A stretch of 64,000 bases of DNA from Lumbricus terrestris (Eukaryota > Annelida > Clitellata > Crassiclitellata > Lumbricidae): NCBI GenBank assembly GCA_949752735.1, contig OX457043.1:42680587-42744586 (forward strand), in the 5' to 3' direction. Shown in pieces: positions 43,000 to 55,611 of the stretch (its first letter is position 1; each line of letters opens with the position of its first letter). Both the position numbers and the translations under genes were made by a program. The notes beneath the pieces are model-generated. The model was not told the origin of the DNA. It was given only the letters and a program-made list of their open reading frames with translations, and made no database searches.

Positions 43000-45900
43000 A
43001 TGGCATCTCACAGTCATATGACTGAATTGGGAGAGATGCTGTGTCGGTTTCGTGATGAGAATTTCCTCTGTGACACGGTGCTGTGTGCAAGCGACAAGGA
43101 ACTTAAAGCTCACAGTGTTCTCCTCGCTGCAGTGAGTCCCGTCTTCAAATCAGCGTTTGAACTGAGTGGTACGGCTGGAATGTACCAGATCAACCTCCCA
43201 GAGATCGACTCGACGGTTCTGGAGATTGCGTTGCACTTCATCTATACTGGTACCTTGTTGCTTCCGTCCTGCTATGCTCTTCCAGGCGAGTTGCCAAAGC
43301 TGTTTGCCATGATGCAACAACTGGGTCTCGAGCCGCAGCAATTCGACGGCTGCGAAATGAAGTTTAAAAGGTAACTTCTGCTACTGGAATAGAAATTATG
43401 TCTAACATGTCACTGACTGGAGTGTTTAAGCCCAGATCTCTTCTTCTAAGGCTCTGTTTTACAGTGATGCCAAAGCCAACAAAATTAAAGTTTGTTTTTC
43501 CGGTAACCCAACCGACCCATTTTTTGCTGTGACTCGGATAATTTTGTGAAAAGTATAATTTTGTGAAAAGTTTTTATATGTATTGACATAGTACAGTGAC
43601 ATTGCCTTCCATATATGAGAGGTAGAATTGGGACATTATACTTATAGCATTCATTAAAGCATACAGCCATTTCAAGGGATATTGGGGTCTGTTTATTTGT
43701 TAATTAGACCAATCAATAGTTTCTCAAGGTCAGTTTTACAAGGCAGGCGATTGTGGGGGGGAGGTTAACAAGTTTGCTTTTTAGCGCAGTCAGGGGCAGT
43801 GGCGGATCCAGAACATTTTGAAGAGGGGGCCAAAATTTTCGGTCTTGTTGGTGAAACAGGGAACAGAGGAAAAATTTGGTGTGATTTTCGCCGCCAAAAA
43901 AGTCGATGACTTTTTTTAGTCATCGACCAATTTTCCGGGGAAAAGATACCAATTCATCCGCCAAAAAAGTTGATGACTTTTTTTAGTCATAGATCAATTT
44001 TTCGGGGAAAAGATACCAATCCATCCGCTTTTTTGTAGTCATCGACCAATTTTCCGGGAAAAGAAGATACCATTTCAACCGCTAAATTGAATGGGGAGCA
44101 TGATGTCCTGTTTTTATCTCCCGCTACATTTATTTAATGGCTTGATGAAACCAAATGGGGGACACGTCTCATGCAATTTTTAAATGGGGGCCATGGCCGG
44201 ATTGGCCCCCTCTGGATCCGCCCCTGGTCAAAGGCATAATTTAGAGGTTTTTATGGATTTAAGGCCTCATCTCCAAAATAAAATGTCGACAGAATTTTTA
44301 TTTATAAGAGAGACAAAATAGTTAACTCTTACAAACTGATCCTATAGACATGCTTACGAATATGTCCAATGGAAACTTCAGGCTGCACTTCTGAGCACAT
44401 TTTGCGTTCTTTAGTGGCTTTATATTTCCTAACGTTCTCATGTGCTGCTATCAGAATGCACATCAACTGTTACAATATACATGTTTTGTTTGATGTGTTT
44501 ATGTGTACGATTAATGTTTTTCGTTTGATTATTCATTCAGTCAGTCTGTGTACTTATAATAATAATTTAGTTTCCATCTGCTTGCTAAGAGTTTTGAATT
44601 TAATGGAGTTCAGGTTTTCACTATGAAAATTAGTAATTATTATTAGTGTTTGTCCAGTAATATTTATTAGACTCTTTGAAGGTGTTACTAATTTGGAAGA
44701 TTTCTGTTTAAATGTGGCTAACGTGTTTTGTGTTATAACATATTTGTTTATTGTGCAAGTAAAAGTAAAGTGTCAAAGTTGATCGATTTGACCATTGGTG
44801 TAAAGTGCTTCAATCACTGATCCTGAGATATCGGTATAAATTAATTTTATTATTTTTAAAAATTAAAATATTTTATTATTATTTTAATGGTTAAATGCTG
44901 ATGTGTGTTTTGGAATATTTCTTTTCCAGTTCTGACCCGCAGGCCGATGGGAATGTCCTCTCGGTGGAAGATTGCTCCGCAGGTGAGATCTCAAGTGAAA
45001 CACCTGCAGGCAGTTCAGGTCTAAGCAAAGAAAGTGATTCGCCTATTAATGCATCTGAAGAAGAGGTGTCTGAAGAAGAAATTGATATTTCAGAAATAAA
45101 TTCAAGAATTGCAAAAGGTGGTCTTGAGTGCATTTCTCCAAGCGTGAACAATGCAGAAAATGATCCCGAAGATCGCATGAATGTTGCATCCGAATGTGAC
45201 CAGCAAGTTATCTCTGAACCAGACAAAGACAGCGTGGAGATTGCGTTGATTAAAAATCATTCGGACGAGGCAGCCGTCACGAAACCATCAGAATCAATTC
45301 CTGCCACTAGTCCAGCCGTGCAGTTGCCAGGCTTTGTGAAGTTCAGACCATCCATCAAGCAAGAGTTTCCTTCAATGAACCCCTCCCAGATTTTTTTACT
45401 TCAGCTTCCACCCGGACGGAGCGTAGAGTCCTTAGGCCAACTGGCGACAGCTGAAGCGATGAAGGAAAAGAATTTCTGCCCCACGTGTGGAAAGGACTTT
45501 GTCTGTAAGGCTACCCTCGAACAGCACGAGCTCACTCATTCAGGCGAAAAGCCGCATAGATGCGGATTCTGCAACAAGGCCTTCTCGATGAAGTCGAATC
45601 TCGAGCGGCACGAGAAGCGACACACCGGCATCAGGCCGCACCTGTGCGAGCTGTGCGGCAAGGGCTTCATCCAGAAAACGGCGCTCCAGTACCACACGAA
45701 AATCCACGAAGAGGAATTCCGGGCCGAGGTCCACAAGCAAGGAGAGATTTACTCCTGTTCGACATGCGGACTCACCTTCAATCGTGGCGCTAACCTTCGA
45801 AAGCACATCCAAAAGATCCATTTGATTCAGGATCATGCCAAGGTCGAACAGAATGACGCGAAGGCACACGAGAAGAAGTCACTGCTGTGCGACCTGTGCG

Positions 45901-46346
45901 GTAAAGGCTTTGCTTCGGTGAATTCGCTGAAGCTGCACAAGATGCAGCACACTGGCGAAAAGCCGTTCGTGTGCGCGGTTTGCAGTAAGGCGTTTGTTGT
46001 CAAGGCTCAGCTTCAGTATCACTCGCGTCTGCACACCGGCGAAAAACCCTTTGTTTGTCCAACTTGTGGGAAGGGCTTTGTCGGCAAGCTTGGACTGACG
46101 CAGCACATCCGGACACATACCGGAGAGAGGCCTTATATTTGCACGGTTTGTGGCAAGGGATTCACTCAGTCAACGCACTTGAAAGGACACATGCGATCGC
46201 ACACTGGAGAGAAGCCAAACATCTGCCATCTGTGCGGTAAAGCGTACAAAAACCGGCTGGACCTTCGCTTTCATTATTCACGAATCCATGAAATGAACAT
46301 CACGCGACCGAAACCGCAAATTGTTAAAATCGAACAGAATTTTTGA
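43000..46346 (+). CDS. BTB/POZ and C2H2 zinc-finger protein, ZBTB-like gene 3 (595 aa, 2 coding exons)
   Basis: Predicted nuclear transcription regulator. Exon 1 (42990-43370) follows the acceptor GCTTTTCAG; ATG at 43000. It encodes BTB/POZ residues 1-123 (MASHSHMTELGEMLCRF, LCDTVLCASDKELKAHSVLL). Donor AAAAG|GTAACT; the 1,559-bp intron contains a hAT-like MITE and a Harbinger-like fragment. Exon 2 (44930-46346, acceptor TTTTCCAG) joins in phase 2. Residues 125-306 are an acidic, Ser/Glu-rich spacer. Residues about 307-577 hold nine regular C2H2 fingers, four then five, with canonical TGEKP linkers. The last finger ends YKNRLDLRFH. Fingers 8 and 9 are close to those of gene 4. No specific orthologue recognised. 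Confidence 0.95.
43475..43545. mobile_element. Harbinger-like MITE end fragment in intron of gene 3
   Basis: AAAGCCAACA followed by GTTTTTCCGGTAACCCAACC and GACCC resembles the inverted right end of the elements at 15.9-16.7 kb. No second terminus found. Confidence 0.5.
43797..44226. mobile_element. hAT-like MITE (430 bp), CAGTGGCGGATCC family
   Basis: Ends CAGTGGCGGATCCAGA and, inverted, CAGGGGCGGATCCAGA. Flanking octamers GTCAGGGG and GTCAAAGG match at 6 of 8 positions, a worn 8-bp duplication. The interior has two to three tandem 72-bp units with the GATGAC/GTCATC hairpin. Lies in the intron of gene 3. Confidence 0.8.
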
Positions 46347-49300
46347 CAGCTCACGATGATTTTGACGATGCTATGCTGGAGAAACTGTTTGCGTTGTTTC
46401 GAACATTTTATGTAAAGGTTTGTTTCTGTAATGTTGTTTGAAGGAATGAATGATTTGATAGGTTTTTTATACTGCTGTAATGTATTATTATTATTACTAG
46501 TATTAGTAATACCATTGTTGTTGCTGTTTGTTACTATGAATATTATTTCAAACATGGGTGGTTAGCTTAAGCCTTGAAAGAGAAACAGGGCCAATATTTC
46601 AATGTAGTTAGTATTTTGTTTCAATTATGGTATCTTTTTTCTTTAGTGCTTCAACTGTTTGCCTAGTTGTCACTAAAATTCAGTATGTTCTGGCTGTCTA
46701 AATGAGAATATTACGCTGTTCAAACGTATAATTTTTTTAAAAAATTTATTTTGCGTGTTTTACGCTTTGATGATGATATGCATTTGTTTCCCTGTTGCTT
46801 TTAATACACTATCATCATTAAAGCGTTAAACAGATTGACATTGTTGCCCGTCTGAATAGTTTCTCAGACTGCCATGGACAGTTGGATTTTCAAAGTTCTG
46901 ACTAGACTGAATACTTTTTAATGATTTGTCTTAATGTCATATTTTCAACATGAAATGTTCAGAGACTTGTCAACATGTTTGATTTTTCAGTTTTTTATTT
47001 CAGCCGTCAACTGTCCAAGTTCTGACTGCATAATCTTTTCATTCATTCCGAGAATTTATATAGTGCCTCATCAAGAGACCTTTGCTATTCTGACACCTTC
47101 TAAGCAGTTGCTAGAATTCATTGAAGTACATGTAAGTCTAACGGATAAAGTCAATGCAGGAATATGTGAAGAATTTATGATGACAGACTTGTGACTAATT
47201 TGACCACTTGAATCTGAAATACTATTGTGGGGCTTCAACCCTGGGAGTCTTTTTTAGGATGCCATAGTAAAGTCCTCGTTCCACATAAATCAACGTATCA
47301 CCTCTTTCACAACACTGCAGTGTTTTTATTAGGTCTGATGTGTATTATCTTAGAGGTCTATGGGTATGAATTAATTAAGGACACTAGATTAGACCTATAA
47401 CAGAGACGCGCTGCATTTTCATTTTGAATATGTAATAAATAATAGCATCAAAGTCTAGTAGTAAAATACAACCACAATTCCTAATTACTCAATGTGGAGT
47501 ATTTTATCTATGTATGTAATATTATGATTTCTTATATATCTCGTGAGCTTTCTTCCATCTGAATGAAGAGGTTCTCTGCACCTGTAGTTGCACATCCTGA
47601 CTTCATCCAGAGTTCCAGACCACAGGGAAAGGATCGGATGGATGGATAGATCCGATTTGACCAGGGTTTATGACAACAGAGGTCGTTACCCTGGACAGAA
47701 ATTTGCTCGGTGTATTACAGCACTCAAAAACTTGGTTCAAGACCAGTTTTTTAGGGATCGGATGGAATGAAGGGAAAGAAGGTCAATCTTTCCTCGATGC
47801 TGTCCGTTGCCTTTCACCACTGTGTTGATGTCGCATTGGAAACGTTTTCTTCCAGCCGCACTTTCTTGTGTGTTCTCCCGTTCGCTGCAGAAAACTTGGT
47901 TTCAGTCGATTCAAGACCATCTCTTCTCTCCGTCGTTCACCAAATTCAATCGCAATTGAATTCCGAAATGTCAGCACGCTTTGCACTAGCAAAGTCCAAT
48001 CGCTTTTGTAATGGCCAATAAGTTGGTAACCACCACCACACTTCGACCCCCAAATCAAATCCTGGCTACGGACTGGGTTGGTCGGCTGGCTGAAAAATTT
48101 TTATTCATGAGTTTGAATGAACTGTTTAGTTTGTAGAGATCGATCGAGGTGTTGGTTGGTTGCTGGTTATGAAACGACACTGCCATAACAAAGGTCATCA
48201 CCCTCCTCTCTGCAAGTTTGGCACGTTGAAGTTTATTGTTTGGTGTAAGTTTTTACGCATCTGTCAATCAGTTTGCGAATTGTAGGACTTGAGATGTTAC
48301 TAATAATATTAACAATTTTTGAATGGAGAATCAAGCATATGTTGCAGATAGGCCTGCGCAGCAAGGGCATTATCTTAAATCATGATGCACCTCGCGACCA
48401 ATTCAATCGGACAGCAAATTAGTGACTATTATCAAACTGAGCACAGTAAGCAGGGTAAATTAAGTACCAGCTAGAGGCCTATGGGTCGCCATGTGAAAAT
48501 GTGTGGCTTACATATTGTGTTTAGGCTAGTTTAACTGGAACTATAGGAGCTTTACTGCAGGTTCAACAACTCATAAATAAAAATTTCAGACAATAGAATG
48601 AACTCGATCGTGTGTTTAGGTAGCCTATAGTTGATTTGAGCTTATGCACACTAAAACAGCATACTTCGGGCAATTCAACTTCTTTGACACTATTTTGACC
48701 CTAAGGTGTACTGAGTACAGGATTAGAGACATAATTATTGGAATGTGAAAATGAGTGGATGTAGCCTAAATCAGAGTAGGCCCACAGTATAGATAATTAT
48801 TTATACTGTGGTAGGCCTAAGTAGCCTACTGTAAGTTTTCCTTAAAAGATGATAAAATATTCCATTTTCGGAACCAAAATTGTAACAGCGGTTGGATTAC
48901 TTTACTTTTCTCTATTTCGAATAGTTCAAACTCATTAGATTAGACATAAATTAAAGATTATAGTTTTAGATATTTTTTAACCATTAGTGCTTCGATGATG
49001 ACGACAACGATGCAGCTCTTCTTTATAGTTCTTGTTTGGAAAAATTTAGTGTTTTGTTTCCTAAGCAAGTATTAAAGGCAATTTTTTAAAATTTTATTCA
49101 ACTAATTCGCTGTGGTAGGTCATTTTAAAATACTTATGTACTACTGGAAGGTTAAATTGATTTTATTGAGACTTAATGATTAGCGCGTTGGAGTGTGTGT
49201 ATGGCGGATGAACGAAGTGGGCGATATTAAAGTTTACATTAGCTAAGTTTGTTTACTGACCAGTGCATAAAGAAATAGTTTGCAGCATAATTGGATTTGC

Positions 49301-49680
49301 CGAGTGTAAAGATACTATATATTTTCATATGATCGGAAAATGTATAAACTTACAACCCGCTTTAGTAATGCGTGACATTGACCGATAGTCGGTTTATTGT
49401 GGCGTTCGTTTTCCATAAGAGTGCATGAACTTGTTTTGAGGTGAAGCCTGTGTAGGCTTTCGTTCAAGCGGATGTGGTAGACAGAATTTTCATGGCTGTT
49501 TCATCATGTTTCATCATAAAAATGCGAATATTGATAAAAAAACTAAGCTGTGCTATATTACACTAAGCTATATTATATTCCAGTTTCACTGAATATGAAA
49601 GTCATGACAATGTGAGGGCAGTTTGACACTAATAGTATCTGATTAATAGCAACAATTTTCAAATGGTGACGTGTTTCCAG
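46347..49680. other. Intergenic region between genes 3 and 4
   Basis: No further gene recognised. Contains an ATTATTATT repeat (about 46484-46512), a LINE-tail copy (ATTCCGAGAATTTATATAG near 47045) and TAGGCCTA/TAGCCTA words clustered at about 48340-48830. The promoter of gene 4 presumably lies here. Confidence 0.5.
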
Positions 49681-49697
49681 ACGAGAGGGCATCCATT

Positions 49698-52250
49698 ATG
49701 GTGGCGCAGAATCACTTCGACGAAATATTTTCGGCGCTGCTGACATTTCGAGAGGAGGGGTTGCTGTGCGACACTGTCATTGTGACGAGGAACAAGGAGC
49801 TGCTTGCTCATGGTGTCCTGCTCGCAGCCGCCAGCCCCGTCTTCAGGTCTGCGTTTCAGGACAGCGAAAAGACTGGCCTGCACTACATTAACCTACCAGA
49901 CGTTGAATCGGTGATAATCGAGATAGCGCTTCACTTCATCTACACGGGAAAGCTGCTTTTGCCAGATGTCTACACGCAGACAAACGAACTACCAAAGTTG
50001 TTTGCTGCTCTTCACCTTCTAGGTCTCGAACCACAAAAGCTGAATGGCTGTGAGATGAGGTTTAAAAGGTTATATGCTGATGTCACTTATTACGAGAGTG
50101 TATTTGTCTTTTATTCCTGTTGACCTATATTTTAAATCTAATGTAATCTGGAAACTTTGATTGTCGCAGTGCATCAGGATAATCAAATGAATCCTTCTTG
50201 ATAGATTATGTCATGAGATAATAATAAGACAGAGTTGGTTGAGAACTGTGATGTCCATCTATAGGACTTTTGGGTGTTGCTGTTGGTTTAGTTGGTCCAG
50301 AGCTGTGTTTCCTGTTTTGTGCATTCTATAATTTCTCTTATATCTGTGGATTTATTTGTGAACTAAAACTGCTCTTCTGCTGAAGTTTTGCTGATTAGGC
50401 AAACACTCCTCTATTTCAAAGTCATCCTGTTTAATGAAAACCACTCGCTCAGGTGTTTTTCCCCGTTCTAACCAAAATTAGCCCTTTATACAAATGGCTG
50501 CCTGTCAGGCTAGCTTAAAGGACTGATCTTAGTAGTATAACAGCTCTTTCAATGAGTATAATTTTTTGTCTGTCATGAGTATCAAGTGAGAAGATTGTAG
50601 TCGGTTATTTCTCATTAAAAAGTCAAATAAAAAATTAAAAAAATTCTGTTGTTTTTTGCTTGCAGCTCTGAGGGTGGCTCTACAGCTCGTAAGCAGACGG
50701 TGGATGTGAGTCGGACGTTGGGTGAGTCTGCGATCTGCAATCAACTGAAGTCGTACAACGTGACGATCGAAGAAGCGCCAGACGACTCATCCGAGAAGAA
50801 CGACGAAGCAGCGAGTCCCGACAGTTTTTCACCCGTCTCGGAACCGCTCGAGATCGAAGTTGTCGCAGAGCTTGTCAAAAACGGTTTGCTCAATGCCAAT
50901 CAGCTGCAGCCTTTCATGCCAACTCCAGTTTCAGGGACACTGGACGAAGATCGCCCTGATGTTGTCCGGGTGAAGGAAGCTCCGATCCAAAGAAGCAAGC
51001 GGGGCAGGCCGATCGTGAAGAAAAACAGAGAAATTTATAGCACTAGCAATGCTGTGGCTGCGAGTAAACGTCGCCCGCTTTTCCGAGCCTCAAAAGCAGC
51101 CGCCCCGGACGTGTGGAGAAATGCTGAAGTTGCGGAGCGTAAACCGATGGTCAGCCTTCTGACGGGTGTCAAGTACGACGACGACGGACTGAAGGTGGAA
51201 GTTGATCAAGAGGAGGTTGGGTCGAACAACAAAACTGCGTGTTTGGTCGAGCCGAATAGGATCAAAGAAGAAGTCACCGCAGGGTCGGATCAAACCGAAG
51301 TTCGGTCGGCTGCAGGTCCGACGAAGCCGACGTCCTTAGTCCTGGTTCCGGTGAAGAAATCGTCCGAGGGTGACGATGCCGCTGCGCAGCGGACACGGAC
51401 GAAAGGACCGAGGAAACAGATGTGCCCCATCTGCAGCAAACCATGCAAAACGCGCAGTCGACTCGACCAGCACCTGCTGACGCACACCGGGCAGAAGCCG
51501 CACGTCTGTCCGTACTGCACGAAGGGCTTCACGAACAAGTCGAACCTCGACCGGCACGTCAAGATGCACACGGGGGTCCGGCCGCACCTCTGCGATCTCT
51601 GCGGCAAGGGCTTCATCCAGAAGACGTCGCTCCTCGACCACATGATCATCCACTACGAGGCGAAGGCGTACAAGTGCACGATGTGCGAACTCTCGTACAA
51701 CCGAAAGGCGAACCTTCGCCAGCACGTCAAGCGCATGCACCAGCCAAAGTCCGACAGGGACGACCCGGACGGTCTGCCCGGGTTCGACCACAGACGACCT
51801 TTCCTCTGCGACCTCTGCGGTCACGGCTTTTCCACCCTCGTCACGCTCCGGTTTCACAAGAAGCTGCACGCGGGAGACAAGCCGTACGTCTGCGGCATGT
51901 GCGAGAAGGGCTTCGTCCAGAAGGCGCAGCTCGACCAGCACTTCCGTATTCACACCGGCGACAAACCGTACGTCTGTCAGACGTGCGGCAAGGCGTTCAT
52001 ATACAAGGACAGCCTCACGCAGCACACGCGTATACACACGGGCGAGAAGCCGTACGTCTGCAAGGTGTGCTCGAAATCGTACACGCAGTCGCATCATCTC
52101 AAGGGACATATGCTGACGCATACCGGAGAGAAACCGTACGGTTGCCAGCTGTGTAGCAAGGCGTACAAGAACAGGGCTGACCTGCGGTTTCATTCGTCGC
52201 GCGTGCATCAGGTCAATATCCCGAAATTTACGAGAAAGCAATTTCTATAA
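49698..52250 (+). CDS. BTB/POZ and C2H2 zinc-finger protein with AT-hook, ZBTB-like gene 4 (651 aa, 2 coding exons)
   Basis: Predicted nuclear transcription regulator. Exon 1 (49681-50068) follows the acceptor GTGTTTCCAG; ATG at 49698. It encodes BTB/POZ residues 1-123 (MVAQNHFDEIFSALLTF, LCDTVIVTRNKELLAHGVLL). The donor AAAAG|GTTATA is weaker than in the other genes; the intron is only 597 bp. Exon 2 (50666-52250, acceptor TGCTTGCAG) joins in phase 2. Spacer 125-376 contains an AT-hook-like core SKRGRPIVKK, suggesting extra minor-groove contact. Residues about 377-638 hold nine C2H2 fingers, four then five, separated by a charged linker. In the finger region the DNA is clearly GC-richer than the surrounding intergenic DNA. 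A MITE sits 15 bp after the stop codon. Confidence 0.95.
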
Positions 52251-52265
52251 CTGTCTGCTCACGAC

Positions 52266-52425
52266 CATGGGCGGAGTTTGGTTTTCGTTCTTGGAGGGGC
52301 TAAAGCCTTGTTGGGGGTGGGGGGGCTAAGCCCGGGAAAATATACAATTTACATGGTGAAAAAAATGAATCTAGATCTTCTTGGGGGAGCTTAGCCCCCC
52401 TAGCCCCTGATAAACTCCGCCTATG
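52266..52425. mobile_element. hAT-like MITE (160 bp) next to the stop codon of gene 4
   Basis: Ends CATGGGCGGAGTTTGG and, inverted, CATAGGCGGAGTTTATC. Flanking octamers CTCACGAC (52258-52265) and CTCACGAG (52426-52433) match at 7 of 8 positions. The interior has long G and C runs. It must lie in the 3' UTR of gene 4 if that UTR exceeds 15 bp. Confidence 0.8.
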
Positions 52426-52924
52426 CTCACGAGAAGTCTTGACACTTTTGCCCGAATTGTGTTAAAATGGCATTTGGAGCAGAATGCTCATCAGAATTGC
52501 TCACATAAGTAGAGTAGTTAGCGGTGACGAGCTCCAGTATGGCCGTGCCTAACCAACTGATAATTACATTTTATTAACATTTGGAGCTGTGTCTTAAGTA
52601 CGCACTGGCAAAGTCTGAGCTATCAAGCAAAACTGTCGTTACACCTATAATTTTAAAACACTTACAATTTTTGTGCAAATGCTTAAAATGTAATATCGAT
52701 TAACATGACAATTAATCAGGGTTTGTTCGTGTCGGCATTAGTGCTTTTAAACGTATAAATTATGGTATAATAATTCCTTTACTGAGAAATTAATATGAAA
52801 ATATCGCGACACTAAAATTTGTCAGTGCCAGGATCTTGAAAACGCAATGCTTTGTATGTATGAGCACTTGTAGCGCCCCCGCAAGATTACTGCTTGGAGG
52901 CGCTCCTGACCACAGCACAGGCAC

Positions 52925-53065
52925 TGAATCGAAGCGCATAAGCAATTGCGAGTGAAGGACTTGCTCAGTGTCCCTTCGCAGTGGCTTGAAGTGAATTCAA
53001 ACCCACAACTTTCCAGCTCCAAGGCACCTACATCGCCGCACCTTACAGTAACCTCACGAAGGCAC
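52925..53065 (-). mobile_element. tRNA-derived SINE copy 2 (diverged)
   Basis: On - strand: GGTGCGGCGATGTAGGTG (A-box region), a decayed B box GGGTTTGAATTCACTT, and the GCAATTGC block shared with copies 1 and 3. Borders approximate. Confidence 0.65.
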
Positions 53066-53284
53066 TTGACAAACTGCATAGCTTGTATAATATCTGACTC
53101 CGCTAATCCATTCAAGTTAACTGTTCTCATTTTTTACATGGGTTTTCTGTGAAGCGTAAATGTGTATTTCTTCTATCGGGACGGTACATGGCTCATTTGT
53201 ATATTTACAAGGCAAGGGAGCCCATTTAAAAATGCCACACCATTTAAGGTCTCTGTACAATTGTACATGGGCTTTACCAGACCA

Positions 53285-53360
53285 ATATCAAATCTCTGAA
53301 ATAATAATAATGAGACGATTTGTATAGTGCCGTAGCACAGCCGAGGCCGAAGGAAAGGGC
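53285..53360. repeat. Short LINE/SINE-like fragment
   Basis: An AATAATAATAATGAGACG start followed by TTTGTATAGTGCCGTAGCAC, resembling small 3'-tail fragments of non-LTR elements. Weak evidence. Confidence 0.35.
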
Positions 53361-53524
53361 ATTGAGCACGAGTTGAAAAATTAACGACCATCATAGAGAA
53401 ATATTGCCATGATCAGGGGAGTTGCACAGCACGCAATATCCGTAATCAGCATGCTGGACTGTCATTCGAGAAGTTGGTGTTCTGACATTGCGTTCGACAT
53501 TTCCACTCCACCAGTGTCCCTAGC

Positions 53525-53767
53525 CAGGGGCGGATCCAGGGGGAATCGGACCATGGCCCCCCATTTAGAAATTTATTTATTTTTTACCAGCTATTCTGGC
53601 TCGGAAAGTTGACGTGGCCCCCATGAGTCGAGGTCCGTACAGGGGCTTAAGAACACTGTACGACTAAAAAAGGTCATCAGATTTTTTTGGTGGCCAAGAC
53701 GAAAAATTTTCCCTGTCCAAGAAAGAAAAGTTTGGCCCCCTTTCGAAAATTTCTGTATCTGCCCTTG
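53525..53767. mobile_element. hAT-like MITE (243 bp), CAGGGGCGGATCC family
   Basis: Ends CAGGGGCGGATCCAGG and, inverted, CAAGGGCAGATACAGA. Perfect 8-bp duplication TCCCTAGC (53517-53524 and 53768-53775). Holds one copy of the TGACTAAAAAAGGTCATC hairpin. Confidence 0.88.
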
Positions 53768-54183
53768 TCCCTAGCCAACTCGACTATAACGAGCACACTG
53801 ACCAGTGGGAAGGTGAGATGGAAAGGGAGAGGACTCCTGAACTGGCCCCCCTCCCCCGTGTATGCCGAGGTTAATATGAAAATGAAGTCACTAACTCCTG
53901 ACTGCCTCTGAGGCTAGCTCACATGCAGGACTACTCTTATTCAGTGCTGGTGGTAGTTAAAACATTCTTCAATTTCTATTGGTGTTGGCTGGTTGAGACG
54001 GGTATGGTGGTGCTTAAAGTGTAACATTGTGATGTTGTTTATTACATTTCCCCAGCTCTCAAAACCAGTGATCACCATGACATTCATGGAAAAATACTTT
54101 GAACGTGGAACAGAACGTAATACGTAGCGTAAAAATTAATGCTAACTTACATTATTCCTCATATAGGTGATATTCATTAACCC

Positions 54184-54448
54184 CAGTGGCGTAGCCAAGG
54201 GGGAGTTTCGGGGGTTAAACCCCCATTGGCTTAGGAAAAAGCTTTTTAAAGGTTATTTATCCACTTAAATATGAAGAAAAGAAAACAATTGCTAGTAGTA
54301 ACAATTGTTTTTCTTACTTTATTCCCTTTGTTACTTTATTCCATTTTTATTGACTGTAATACTGTTGGGTTGGTGTCAGAAAGGGCATCCGGCCAGGCCA
54401 CAAAACCCCCAAAATCCCCCCCATGAAAAATTCCTGGCTTCACCACTG
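54184..54448. mobile_element. hAT-like MITE (265 bp), CAGTGGCGTAG family
   Basis: Ends CAGTGGCGTAGCCAAGG and, inverted, CAGTGGTGAAGCCAGG. It is the same family as 25647-25808 in inverted orientation, with a longer centre. No convincing target duplication remains (ATTAACCC and ATTGGGTT). Confidence 0.8.
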
Positions 54449-54559
54449 ATTGGGTTCATTCATTAAGTGCATTTGTATAGCTCACTCTTACTTTCTTTTA
54501 GTTTATTTTGACTTAATGTACCAGGTTGTTGTGTGCCAACCTGTTTTTGCACAATATAT

Positions 54560-54660
54560 ATTCACTCATTCGTTTCAAGAATTTCTATAACACCCCTTCA
54601 AGAAGTCCACTCAGAGGCACTCCCAATCCAACCACGACGATACAAATAAGTTTTAAAAAG
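54560..54660. repeat. LINE/SINE 3'-tail fragment
   Basis: ATTCATTCGTT..., TTCTATAACACCCCTTCAAG, then CCACTCAGAGGCACTCCCAA: a diverged copy of the tail motif also seen at 17.04, 39.5 and 47.05 kb and in SINE copy 1. Confidence 0.55.
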
Positions 54661-55610
54661 GCCAGTAACACGGATGGGTCAATGCTAAGTTACTTCCTAC
54701 AAGTCTAAACGCTCAAGACCAAGTTTAAAGACCGCAGCATGAAGACCTCGACCACATGATTCACCACCAAGACTGCATTTTTGTGGTCTCGAGACATAGA
54801 CCACAGTTTTGACACCATGTCACTGGTGTCTGGTTACTCGGTACTTGTTAAGTGCCTCTTAAGAACCTACACATTGAAGGTCGCCTACAGCATGGTCATC
54901 TGGAGCAGTCTCCAAGGAAATAGTTTTACGTCTAACTGTCGCAATATTAACTAAAGAACAAACCAGTCTAATAATTAAACTAAAGTGTAGGTTTATCTCT
55001 ATGCAAACTGCACAAGTTTTACTGTTACAGAAATTTGCCATACTTGTAAAATTACAAACCAAAACAAGCTGATAAATGTAATATGTGGAACATTAACTAC
55101 CTGGTACATGTAATTTAGGTGAAGCACGTACCAGCTGGTCTGCAAATTTGTCACATACCTGATTACATAGAATAAGTATAGCAAAGATACTTGACAGCGC
55201 AAACCGACTTTAACATTCCACTTTAGTAACTACCCAAGTGCATCATACATGCCATATCATTTCAAGGAAAGCTGCATATGCACGAGCGCATTACGCCAGT
55301 GTGCGTTTCAAAAAGTATGTAGTTGAAAATTAACTTATTTAGCTAAATAATGTTAAATGCATTAAGCTTCCTACAGTGGCAGTGCCCCATATTTTTAAAC
55401 CAGGGCAGTAATACAAATAACGAGTGCAGGAACGATCTATGCCCCAAATGAATTCTTGCCAAAGCAAAATTCTAGCAGCTATGACCAGGGCAAAAGCTTT
55501 TTACCCAGGCATTTACCCGAGTTGCCCTGCTTCTTTTAAGTTTTAATTGAAAATCGGTGACTTTGCTAATAATTTGTGTAGTGAATAGTTTGTGGGGCGC
55601 GGTGTGTTGT
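54661..55610. other. Intergenic, no gene seen
   Basis: AT-rich unique sequence. Only short frames without recognisable domains on either strand. Confidence 0.5.
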
Positions 55611-55611
55611 G

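Noticed and set aside
43485..43670. Possible small gene in the intron of gene 3
   Set aside because: It overlaps a Harbinger-like MITE fragment and has no recognisable domain.
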